53,622 nucleotides of DNA, taken from positions 1 through 53,622 of the forward strand of contig NZ_JAVHLD010000019.1 in assembly GCF_031082295.1 (NCBI RefSeq), read 5' to 3'. The DNA is from Humidesulfovibrio sp. Lineage in GTDB: Bacteria; Desulfobacterota; Desulfovibrionia; Desulfovibrionales; Desulfovibrionaceae. Of the stretch, positions 44,450 through 51,669 are shown in pieces (positions within the stretch are counted from its first letter, which is position 1; each line of letters starts with the position of its first letter). The notes beneath the pieces were generated by a model. That model ran no database searches. It was given only the letters and a program-made list of their open reading frames with translations, and had not been told where the DNA came from. Position numbers and translations under genes: made by a program.

Positions 44450-45190
44450 ATGGCCAAACCGAAAATCGCCTTCTTCGACTTCGCTGGCTGCGAAGGCGAC
44501 CAGCTCCAGATCGCCAACCTTGAGGAGCGCCTGCTCGACATCCTTGGGCACGTCGAGGTCGTGAGCTTCCGCGAGGTCGCCACCGGGCATTCCGACGACT
44601 ACGACGTGGCCTTTGTCGAAGGCTCCATCACCCGGCCAGAGGACGAGATCCGCCTGAAGGAAATCCGCAAGAATGCCAAGGTCCTTGTGGCCCTTGGCGC
44701 CTGCGCGGCCATCGGCGGCATCAACTGTCTCAAGAACTTCATGGCCGAGAACGTCTACCGCGAAGAAGTTTACGGTGGACAGGCTCGCTGGTACTCCACC
44801 TACGCCGCCCGCCCGCTGAAAAGCGTCGTTCATGTGGACGCCGAGGTTCCGGGCTGCCCCATCGACCCCACCGAGTTCGCGCGCATCACCAAGGAGCTTC
44901 TCCAAGGCCGCGCGCCCTGGATTCCGGACTTCCCGGTCTGCGTGGAGTGCAAGCAGGCGGGCAACGTCTGCCGGTACGAGATGGGCAAGATGTGCCTGGG
45001 CATCATCACGCGCGCGGGCTGCAAGGCCGCCTGCGTGTGCGAGGGCGCGCACTGCTGGGGTTGCCGGGGCCTGGTGCCCGGCGCGAACCTCGACGCCGCG
45101 CGCATCGTGATGGACCGCGCGGGAAGCGACCGCAAGGCCACTCAGGACCTGCTGCGCTTCTTCCTGGGAGACACCGGGGCCGCCCTGTAG
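44450..45190 (+). CDS. hydD: NiFe hydrogenase small (delta) subunit with CxxD proximal-cluster motif
   Basis: A 246-residue small subunit of group 3 type, without a Tat signal, so cytoplasmic. Proximal [4Fe-4S] ligands are C14, C85 (GACAA) and C136 (GCPID), but the fourth position is Asp17 (GCEGDQ) where P. furiosus HydD has SCYGC. A Cys-rich C-terminal part (VCVECKQAGNVC, MCLGI, GCKAACVCEGAHCWGC) carries the medial and distal clusters. Asp ligation has a precedent in F420-reducing hydrogenase. The codon reads GAC clearly. It starts 24 bases after hydG. Confidence 0.88.
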   Translation: MAKPKIAFFDFAGCEGDQLQIANLEERLLDILGHVEVVSFREVATGHSDDYDVAFVEGSITRPEDEIRLKEIRKNAKVLVALGACAAIGGINCLKNFMAENVYREEVYGGQARWYSTYAARPLKSVVHVDAEVPGCPIDPTEFARITKELLQGRAPWIPDFPVCVECKQAGNVCRYEMGKMCLGIITRAGCKAACVCEGAHCWGCRGLVPGANLDAARIVMDRAGSDRKATQDLLRFFLGDTGAAL

Positions 45191-45240
45191 CGAGAAAGTA
45201 GCCGACCGGCCCATTCACGGGCCGCCGAGAGGATATGATC

Positions 45241-46665
45241 ATGGCCAAGACCGCACCCGCCAAGAAAACCGCCCCGAAAAAGGCCAAGGCCTCGCCCGCA
45301 ACGCCCGTTTCCGTGCCGGACAAGGTCAGCGGACCCAAGAAGGTCCACGTGCACTACCTGACCCGTGTGGAGGGCCACGGCAACATAGTTGTCGATGTCG
45401 AGGCCGACGGCCGCGTGTCCACCTGCCGCTGGGAGGTGCCCGAGGCGCCGCGCTTCTTCGAGGCCATGCTCATCGGTCGCGACTACAAGGACGTGCACCA
45501 CATCGTCTCGCGCATTTGCGGCATCTGCGCCATCGGCCACCAGCTGTCCAGCCTCCAGGCTACCGAGGACGCGCTGAACATCAACGTCAGCGAGCAGACG
45601 CACATCCTGCGTCGGCTGGCACTGCACGCCGAGAATCTGCAGAGCCACCTGCTGCACATCGCCTACCTGGTGTTGCCCGACCTGATGGGCGTGGACTCCA
45701 TCCTGCCCCTGGCCGCCACCCACAAGGACGCGGTGCTCAAGTTCATCGCGGCCCGGCGCGTGTCCAACGAGTTCAGCCGCCTCATCTGCGGGCGCACGAC
45801 CCACCCCCAGCGCATGACGCCCGGCGGGTTCACCATGTTCCCGTCCACCGAGCAGCTGAAAGACCTGCGCACCATGCTCCATGAGGCCATGCCGAACCTC
45901 GACTTCGCCGTGGACTTCTTCGCCAGCATCATCGACAAGTTTCCCAAGTTCGAGCGCCAGACCGAGTATGTCGGGCTGGTGTCGCCCTCGGAATACGCCA
46001 TGTACTGGGGCGAGATCGGCTCCAGCAAGGATGAGCGCAGGCCTGTGCGCCAGTATCGCAACACCACGCGTGAGTATCTGATCCCCACGTCAACGGCCAA
46101 GTGGACCAAGAACCTCGACGAGTCCTACATGGTGGGGGCGCTCGCGCGCTTCAACCTGAACGCCGAGCACCTCATGCCCAAGGCCGCCGCCGCTGCCAAG
46201 AAGCTCGGCCTCAAGAAGGGCTGCACCAACCCCTACCTGATCACCGTCGCCCAGTTGGTGGAGTGCGTGCATACTGTGGAAGAGTCCCTCATGCTGGTGG
46301 ACGACCTGCTCAAGCGCGGCATCCGCGACGAGGCCCCGGCCAAGGCCAGCATCGCCCCGGGACGCGGCGTTGGAGCCGTCGAGGTGCCCCGCGGCATCCT
46401 GTTCCATGCCTACGAGTATGACGAGCACGGCCGCATTTTCCAGGCCGACTGCGTCATCCCCACGAACCAGAACCACGCCAACATCCAGAAGGACATGGAC
46501 GCCCTGGTGCCGCTCATCTCCGGCCTCTCGGAGAAGGAGATGGAGCTCCGGCTGTCCATGCTCGTGCGCGCCTACGACCCCTGCATCAGCTGCTCCACGC
46601 ACTTCATCGACGCGCGCGGCCTGAATGAAGAGAAACGAAGCATGGTGCGCTTCAATTACAAATAG
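45241..46665 (+). CDS. hydA: NiFe hydrogenase large (alpha) subunit
   Basis: A 474-residue catalytic subunit. NiFe ligands are RICGIC (C93, C96) and DPCISCSTH (C448, C451). A 20-residue tail after H454 is expected to be removed by a maturation endopeptidase, as in other NiFe enzymes; no maturation gene is in the window. The first ~30 residues are a Lys/Ala/Pro-rich extension before the usual start (HYLTRVEGHGNIV), which resembles a flexible histone-tail-like leader. GAGAGG is correctly spaced for the ATG at 45241 rather than the one at 45235. Group 3b is the likely class. Confidence 0.9.
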   Translation: MAKTAPAKKTAPKKAKASPATPVSVPDKVSGPKKVHVHYLTRVEGHGNIVVDVEADGRVSTCRWEVPEAPRFFEAMLIGRDYKDVHHIVSRICGICAIGHQLSSLQATEDALNINVSEQTHILRRLALHAENLQSHLLHIAYLVLPDLMGVDSILPLAATHKDAVLKFIAARRVSNEFSRLICGRTTHPQRMTPGGFTMFPSTEQLKDLRTMLHEAMPNLDFAVDFFASIIDKFPKFERQTEYVGLVSPSEYAMYWGEIGSSKDERRPVRQYRNTTREYLIPTSTAKWTKNLDESYMVGALARFNLNAEHLMPKAAAAAKKLGLKKGCTNPYLITVAQLVECVHTVEESLMLVDDLLKRGIRDEAPAKASIAPGRGVGAVEVPRGILFHAYEYDEHGRIFQADCVIPTNQNHANIQKDMDALVPLISGLSEKEMELRLSMLVRAYDPCISCSTHFIDARGLNEEKRSMVRFNYK

Positions 46666-46710
46666 GAAACAGAGAACAGGGGCGCCACCCCATTGACCTC
46701 AATTGACCTC

Positions 46711-46749
46711 GAAAGGGCTGTTTCAGGAGTAACCTGAGGCAGCCCTTTC
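46711..46749. terminator. Long hairpin between hydA and the two-CW gene, probable bidirectional terminator
   Basis: A perfect 10-base outer stem (GAAAGGGCTG with CAGCCCTTTC) and inner CAGG/CCTG pairing make a long hairpin between converging genes. T-runs are short on both sides. A 10-base direct repeat (ATTGACCTC twice, 46692-46710) directly precedes it. Confidence 0.6.
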
Positions 46750-46796
46750 GCGGTTTGGTGGCAAAGGCCACTTCCCTTTAATCCTCAGTTCGCTTG

Positions 46797-47105
46797 TTAT
46801 CGCGACGTTTTCAGGATTTCGAGAATCTGCTTGGTGTTTGTGTAGCTCACGCCCTGCTCGCGGATAACGTTTTTGAAAAATCCGCATTTCAAGCAGTTTC
46901 TCTGCTTCATGGCGAATGTTCCCTGTACTATATTTCCGCAAAACGTACCTGCAATGGCCCAGCAGCATCTCCCGCCACATTTGCCGTCGTTCAGCCCATC
47001 GACAGGCTTTGCGGTAGTGGCTGGGCATATCCCATCCTCCTGTGCGTGCGCGTCCGCTGCGATGCGTTTGCAATGCTTGAATTCCCAGCAATTCATCTTG
47101 CTCAT
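46797..47105 (-). CDS. Cys-rich two-CW domain protein
   Basis: A 102-residue protein with nine Cys (C6, C12, C27, C43, C47, C48, C56, C71, C74) and two Cys-Trp pairs: NCWEFKHC at the start and GRCCWAIAGTFCG in the middle, ending in RNCLKCGFFKNVI. This matches what is annotated as two-CW domain protein in sulfate reducers and relatives. It may bind metal or an iron-sulfur cluster; its function is unknown. An ATG at 47123 is possible, but GAGG six bases before 47105 favours the shorter form. It converges on the hydrogenase operon. Confidence 0.75.
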   Translation of the reverse strand: MSKMNCWEFKHCKRIAADAHAQEDGICPATTAKPVDGLNDGKCGGRCCWAIAGTFCGNIVQGTFAMKQRNCLKCGFFKNVIREQGVSYTNTKQILEILKTSR

Positions 47106-47396
47106 TGTATGCCTCATGATCATAATGATTATCGCAAGAGCGCTATATGTCTATGTATCACGTTGACGTCTGATTGTCATCCTGTAACAATTCCAATCCG
47201 GTTGCTGTATGCAACTGGCGGAAGTGTAGGGATGGGGGGCTTGACGATTCAAAGAGATCAGAGGTTGTCGTGTGGGTCGTTCTCGGATGACCTTTTGCGC
47301 GTAGAGAAGAATTCCTGTGTTTGATCTCGGTGAACAACATCAATCCGAGGAAGGAGCATGTCCGCAGTAGGCCACCGGTTTTGGGCCTCTGCGGGT
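47106..47396. other. Gene-poor region upstream of the two-CW gene
   Basis: These 291 bases have lower GC than the surroundings and no convincing gene; the short open frames lack ribosome sites and family features. The region holds the two-CW gene's promoter (not clear) and a hairpin at its left edge near the GNAT gene. Confidence 0.5.
47362..47394. other. Hairpin after the GNAT gene, possible terminator
   Basis: CCGCAG and CTGCGG, continued by AGGCC and GGCCT with one bulged T, form an 11-bp stem just beyond the GNAT stop on the minus strand. There is no T-run, so factor-independent termination is uncertain. Confidence 0.4.
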
Positions 47397-47909
47397 CTAC
47401 GGCTCGATGTCGAAGGCTGGATGGTGCGAAAGCATCCCGCTGGGCTCGCTGCCGAAAAGCGACAGGATCAACAGATATTGGGGCGGTACCCCTGGGTAGA
47501 TTAGGGTCGTGGCCTGCCGGAAGCCGAAGCGTGCGTAGTAGGCCGGATCGCCCACAAGCACGCAGCCAGAGGCGTTGCGCCGACGCAGTTCAGCCAATCC
47601 CTCCAGCACAAGTTTCGAGCCGACGCCTTTGCGCTGAAGGTCGGGCCAAACGGCCACAGGTCCAAGCAGGAACCAGCCCAGGTCGCGGCCCTCCACGTGA
47701 GCCTCGGAAAAGGCGATGTGGCCGGCCACACGTGATCCCGTGGCCGAAGGTTCCTCGGCAACCAGGGAAAGTGTCAGGGCGCCGTCTTCGCGCAGGGCAT
47801 CGACATTGAGGTGCTCGGTCTGCCTGCTGAAAGGATGCGTGGCAAACGCAGCAATGTTGATCTTGCGGATGACCGTGTGGTCTGCAGGTGTTTCCGGACG
47901 GATGATCAT
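47397..47909 (-). CDS. GNAT family N-acetyltransferase
   Basis: A 170-residue acetyltransferase. The fold is visible as IIRPETPADHTVIRKINIAAF at the start, GPVAVWPDLQRKGVGSKLVLEGL (the acetyl-CoA pyrophosphate loop Q-x-x-G-x-G) near residues 87-109, and GDPAYYARFGFRQA near 120, as in the YhbS-like group. The acceptor is unknown. It lies 32 bases downstream of the thioredoxin reductase-like gene on the same strand and may share its transcript. Confidence 0.85.
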   Translation of the reverse strand: MIIRPETPADHTVIRKINIAAFATHPFSRQTEHLNVDALREDGALTLSLVAEEPSATGSRVAGHIAFSEAHVEGRDLGWFLLGPVAVWPDLQRKGVGSKLVLEGLAELRRRNASGCVLVGDPAYYARFGFRQATTLIYPGVPPQYLLILSLFGSEPSGMLSHHPAFDIEP

Positions 47910-47941
47910 GTGTGCGCCTGGTGGGTGCGGAGGTGTGCGCG

Positions 47942-48871
47942 CTACTCTTCTGCGCCGCCTTCCTGGGCCAGTTTCAGGTTCTTGGCATAGGTGGCGGCCA
48001 TGGTTCCGGCCACGCAGCCCTCGCCCACGGCCTTGGCCATCTGCAGGGGCGGGCCGCAGATGTCGCCCGCTGCGAATACGCCGGGAACGCTGGTGGCCTG
48101 GGCCTTGTCGGTCTGTATGTACTTCATGCTTTCGTCGAGGGTCAGCCCCAGGGTCGAGGCAAGTTCCAGCACGCCCTTGGCCCCTTGTTCGATGAACACG
48201 CCCGCCACGGGAAGCGATGTTCCGTCGGACAGCGTCAGGCCTTCCACCTTGCTGTCGCCGGTGATGGCCTTCACCGTGACGCCTTCATGCAGGCTGACTC
48301 CGCTCTCGCGCAGCTTGTCCTGCAGGACGGGCGAGACATCAAGGCTTTCGCATATGAGGTGTACGCTCTCGGCCAGATGCAACAGGGTCAGGGCGCCGCT
48401 TACTGCAGCGCTCTGGCCTCCCACCACGGCAACGACTTCGCCCCGGAAGAACCCGCCGTCGCAATCCACGCAATACGACACGCCGCGACCGAGCAGTTCC
48501 TTTTCGCCTGGCACGCCGAGCTTGTTGCGGGTGGTGCCTGTGGCGAGGATGAGCGAGCGGGCGCATAGTTTCCGGCCGCTTTCAGTCTCGATCTCGAAGC
48601 AGCGCTTTTCATGGGAGATGCTGAGCGCGTCTTCTTCCATCAACTCGGCGCCGAAGCTTTCGGCCTGGGCCAGCCCGGTCTTGAGCATGTCCTCGCCGCT
48701 TGTTTTGAACATTCCGAGGAAGTTTTCCACATGCGCCCAGAACAGGTTGCTTTTGTTCATGCGCCCCAGCAGGAGCACCCCGGCCTTCTTGCGTGAGGCG
48801 TGGATGGCGGCCTGGATGCCCGCGGGGCCGCAGCCGAGGATGACGACATCATACATGCTGTGCTGGGTCAT
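47942..48871 (-). CDS. Thioredoxin reductase-like NAD(P)/FAD flavoprotein
   Basis: A 309-residue low-molecular-weight thioredoxin reductase relative. The FAD motif VVILGCGPAGIQAA is at the N-terminus, the redox disulfide is CVDC (in YCVDCDGGFF), the NAD(P) motif is VAVVGGQSAAVSGA, and the C-terminal FAD contact is GVFAAGDICGPPLQM. The active-site pair is CVDC rather than CATC, and the pyridine site lacks a clear HRRxxxR NADPH motif, so NADH or another donor is possible. CAAGGAG precedes the ATG. No thioredoxin gene is adjacent. Confidence 0.85.
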   Translation of the reverse strand: MTQHSMYDVVILGCGPAGIQAAIHASRKKAGVLLLGRMNKSNLFWAHVENFLGMFKTSGEDMLKTGLAQAESFGAELMEEDALSISHEKRCFEIETESGRKLCARSLILATGTTRNKLGVPGEKELLGRGVSYCVDCDGGFFRGEVVAVVGGQSAAVSGALTLLHLAESVHLICESLDVSPVLQDKLRESGVSLHEGVTVKAITGDSKVEGLTLSDGTSLPVAGVFIEQGAKGVLELASTLGLTLDESMKYIQTDKAQATSVPGVFAAGDICGPPLQMAKAVGEGCVAGTMAATYAKNLKLAQEGGAEE

Positions 48872-48916
48872 GGCAGCTCCTTGGTTGCAGCGAAAGGGGT
48901 GGGCTTTGGCGTTAGC

Positions 48917-49702
48917 CTAATCTCCGGCGAGCCTTTGGGCAAGGTGCCCCATGATCTGGCTGCGCAGGGCGAGGAGCTTCGGCTCGGCCGGCAGGGAATC
49001 GAAGATGGTGTCCAGGTAGCCCCGTTCGCGCAGCAGCTTGAGGGAATGGCGGTAGTTCAGGTCGTATATCCAGCCCGCGACCATGAGCTTGAAGTCGTTG
49101 ACCCAGACGATGTGGCGGTAGTCTCCTGTTTCGCCGCGCAACAGGCCGTCCAGAACGGCCTGGGAGTAGGCCGTGGGGTGGGGCTTCACGTGGAGCGCCA
49201 CCTCCGGGTGTTGAGGCGTCTCCTGGGAGAAGTGCGCGATCATGACGCGAAAGATGTCCAGCTTGTCGCTGTCGCGCACCAGGCGCGCAACCGCCAGGGT
49301 TTCAGGCGGCAGGGTCAAGGGCAGGGCGCGCACGTTGTGCAGGATGACTGCGCCGAGCGTCAGGCGGCGGATGTCCTCCGGCACGTCTGCCAGCATGTCC
49401 CCGCGCAGGGTGTGGCGGACGCTCAGCGCAGCGTGGTTGGCCGACTCCGCGTCTCGGAAGGTGCGGTATCGCTTGTACTGCGGAAAGCGCCCGACATCGT
49501 GGAGAAGGGCGGCGAGGCGCGCGGCGAAGCGCACGCGTTCTGACACGCGTGAGTGATCGGCGATGTCGGTGGCGATGGCGCTTACACGGATGGTATGCTC
49601 AACCTTGAGGCGGTAGGCGAAGTTGTCGCCGGGCTCGGCCAGGAATGGCTCGGCGAAGGCTTGGAAGCGCTTGGCAACAAGCTCGACATGGGCCTCGCTC
49701 AT
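48917..49702 (-). CDS. HD-domain metal-dependent phosphohydrolase
   Basis: A 261-residue HD-superfamily protein. Metal ligands are H36 (KVEHTIRV), H68-D69 (ALLHDVGRFPQY) and a later Asp in VRDSDKLDIF; H90 lies between. The HD-GYP signature is absent, so c-di-GMP is not the obvious substrate; a nucleotide or signalling nucleotide is possible. Its ATG overlaps the stop of the small membrane protein gene (ATGA), so the two are translated together and may work together. Confidence 0.82.
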   Translation of the reverse strand: MSEAHVELVAKRFQAFAEPFLAEPGDNFAYRLKVEHTIRVSAIATDIADHSRVSERVRFAARLAALLHDVGRFPQYKRYRTFRDAESANHAALSVRHTLRGDMLADVPEDIRRLTLGAVILHNVRALPLTLPPETLAVARLVRDSDKLDIFRVMIAHFSQETPQHPEVALHVKPHPTAYSQAVLDGLLRGETGDYRHIVWVNDFKLMVAGWIYDLNYRHSLKLLRERGYLDTIFDSLPAEPKLLALRSQIMGHLAQRLAGD

Positions 49703-50010
49703 TGTTCGATGATCCTTTTCTGCCTTTTGTATTCAATCTGCGTGATCCTGCCGGAACGAAGGCTCGCTTCCAGTTGCGAGAGCTCCTTGCGCTTGGCCTC
49801 CTCGGCCTCGCGCTCAAGCTCCTTGTCGCGCCATATGCCCTTGGGGCCGAACAGCAGTCGCAGGAACACGCAAATGGCGCCCAGGATGAGGGCTGAAAAG
49901 GCGTAGGTTGCGAGGGTGGTCTGCCAATCTCCGCCATAGCCGGAGTTGAACGGCCAGCCGTCCCACTTGGAGGGCAGGGCGGCCTGGGTGCTGATGTTCA
50001 GGAAAGACAT
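49699..50010 (-). CDS. Small membrane protein with SHOCT-like tail
   Basis: A 103-residue protein. One membrane segment (about residues 34-53, YAFSALILGAICVFLRLLF) is followed by a charged coiled coil (REAEEAKRKELSQLEASL). The end, LRSGRITQIEYKRQKRIIE, resembles the short SHOCT motif that often ends membrane proteins. Function unknown. The frame is open much further upstream, but the ATG at 50010 has CGGAGG nine bases before it. Its stop overlaps the start of the HD phosphohydrolase by four bases. Confidence 0.75.
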   Translation of the reverse strand: MSFLNISTQAALPSKWDGWPFNSGYGGDWQTTLATYAFSALILGAICVFLRLLFGPKGIWRDKELEREAEEAKRKELSQLEASLRSGRITQIEYKRQKRIIEQ

Positions 50011-50128
50011 GCTTGGGAACCTCCGGTTGATCATTGCGGCAAGCCTGCTGCCTGCGCGTCTCGCCTGGGAGAGATACGTCGCATCGGGCTCTCTGGCAAG
50101 ACGCAAGCTGGACCTTCTGTTCCCGCCA

Positions 50129-50157
50129 TTGTCTCCTGCGAAAAGATCAGCTATCAT
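50129..50157 (+). promoter_or_regulatory. Sigma-70-type promoter for the response regulator-tim44 unit
   Basis: TTGTCT and TATCAT are separated by 17 bases, 24 bases upstream of the ATG at 50182. The 171-base region is shared with the divergent SHOCT-HD pair. Confidence 0.65.
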
Positions 50158-50181
50158 CACGTATGAAGAACGGAGGTCGCC

Positions 50182-50583
50182 ATGCGCATACTCATAGCCG
50201 AAGATGATGTGGCTAGCGCGCAATATATGGAAGGACTCATGGCTCGCTTTGGCGATTGCCATGTCGTTTACGACGGCGAAGAGGCTGTATCCGCGTTTGC
50301 GGCAGCCCTTGAGGAGGGCCGCCCCTTTCAGGTGGTGTGCCTCGATATCATGATGCCACAGATGAATGGCCAGGAGGCCCTGCAACAGATTCGCGCTCTC
50401 GAACTCCAGGCCGGCGTGCAGAACGATCACGAAGCGAAGGTCGTCATGACCACGGCCCTTGGCGATGTGCGTTCGGTCATGGGCGCGTACAAGCATGGCG
50501 CCACCGCCTACGTCACCAAACCCATTTTGCCGGAGCCGTTTTTCGAGACCCTCCGCAACCTGGGCATCAGCAACTCAACATGA
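50182..50583 (+). CDS. Single-domain response regulator (CheY-like)
   Basis: A 133-residue receiver domain without an output domain. The acidic pocket is EDD at residues 7-9, the phosphoacceptor is D55 in CLDIMMPQMNG, the conserved Thr is in VVMTTA and the Lys is in YVTKPI. It should relay a phosphate or act by binding a partner. No histidine kinase is in the window. Its stop overlaps the ATG of the Tim44-like membrane protein gene, so the two products are made together, which suggests a functional link. Confidence 0.9.
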   Translation: MRILIAEDDVASAQYMEGLMARFGDCHVVYDGEEAVSAFAAALEEGRPFQVVCLDIMMPQMNGQEALQQIRALELQAGVQNDHEAKVVMTTALGDVRSVMGAYKHGATAYVTKPILPEPFFETLRNLGISNST

Positions 50584-51587
50584 GGATAACCGTGAGAAGA
50601 TTCCCTGTCTTGTTCGGGCTGGCAGCCCTCGCAGTATTGCTCTGCCTGAGTCTGGCAGAGGCGGCGCGCCTCGGCGGCAACCGTTCCTTCGGCAGCCGTT
50701 CCACCTATTCGCGCAGCTACAGCAAGCCTGTGGCACCCACATATGCGCCGACCCAGACCCCGAGCGCAGCTCCCACGCAGGCGAAACAGCCCGCACCTGC
50801 TGCGCCAGGTCCCCTCGGCGCACCGCAGCCGAGCATGTTCTCGCGCATGGGATGGGGCCTTGGCGGGCTCATGGCCGGCGGGCTCATCGGCTCCATGCTC
50901 TTTGGCCGCGGCATGGGAGGCTTTGGCGGGGGCATGGGCTTCCTGGACATCCTCCTCATCGGTGTGATCATCTATTTCGCCGTGAAGCTGTTGCGCCGCC
51001 GTGGCCAGACGTCCGGAGACGCCCCCGCCCAGGGCGGTTGGCAGGCACCGCCGTCCTCCTCGCCAGATACGTCGGAGGATGCACGCGCAAGGGCCGCCCA
51101 GAACTGGGACGCCCTGCGCTCCAAGCCTGAGGCTGGCGGCACGGGCGGCTTCGGCGCGGCAACGGCGACGCCGGAACCCGCGGCAGAGACAGTCGCGGGC
51201 CCCACTGTCCCGGTCGGCTTCATCGTGCCGGAGTTCCTGGAAGGGGCCAAGACCGTCTACGCCCGCCTGCAGCATTCCTGGGATCGTCGCGACCTCGACG
51301 ACATCGCGCTGTTCACCACCCAGGAAGTGCTTGAGGAGATCAAGCGCCAGGCCGCGCTCGACCCCAAGCCGTCCAAGACCGAACTGTTGCTCATCAACGC
51401 CCGCCTCCTCGAATTCAAGGAGGAAGCGACTGACACCGTGGTTTCCGTCTACTTCGACGTTCTCCTGCGCGAGGACGCCAGCGAAGACAAGCCCCGGCAG
51501 ATTCGCGAGGTCTGGCACTTCTCCAGGCCAACGGGCGACCTGAACGCCAACTGGCGGCTGGAAGGCATCCAGCAACTTGAGGCCTAG
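50580..51587 (+). CDS. Tim44-like domain membrane protein
   Basis: A 335-residue protein. A signal-anchor or signal peptide (VLFGLAALAVLLCLSLAEA) is followed by a Ser/Pro/Gln-rich stretch, a Gly-rich membrane region with two hydrophobic segments (GLGGLMAGGLIGSMLFGRG and FLDILLIGVIIYFAVKLLRRR), a disordered linker and a C-terminal Tim44-like domain (from VPEFLEGAKTVYARLQHSWDRRDLDDIALFTT) ending in WRLEGIQQLEA. Bacterial Tim44-like proteins are poorly understood; membrane-protein assembly or transport roles are proposed. The start overlaps the response regulator stop (ATGA). A terminator-like hairpin follows. Confidence 0.82.
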   Translation: MRITVRRFPVLFGLAALAVLLCLSLAEAARLGGNRSFGSRSTYSRSYSKPVAPTYAPTQTPSAAPTQAKQPAPAAPGPLGAPQPSMFSRMGWGLGGLMAGGLIGSMLFGRGMGGFGGGMGFLDILLIGVIIYFAVKLLRRRGQTSGDAPAQGGWQAPPSSSPDTSEDARARAAQNWDALRSKPEAGGTGGFGAATATPEPAAETVAGPTVPVGFIVPEFLEGAKTVYARLQHSWDRRDLDDIALFTTQEVLEEIKRQAALDPKPSKTELLLINARLLEFKEEATDTVVSVYFDVLLREDASEDKPRQIREVWHFSRPTGDLNANWRLEGIQQLEA

Positions 51588-51624
51588 ACGGCGCCCCGCC
51601 ATAGCTTCCCGAACACTACCACCC

Positions 51625-51653
51625 AAGCCTGGAGCCACACTCCGGGCTTTCTT
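51625..51653 (+). terminator. Hairpin between tim44-like gene and ycaO, terminator or attenuator
   Basis: A 10-base stem (AAGCCTGGAG with CTCCGGGCTT, one wobble) and five-base loop are followed by TTTCTT. It ends 17 bases before the YcaO start codon, so it could also limit read-through into that gene. Confidence 0.6.
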
Positions 51654-51669
51654 GCGCAAGGAGATCAGG

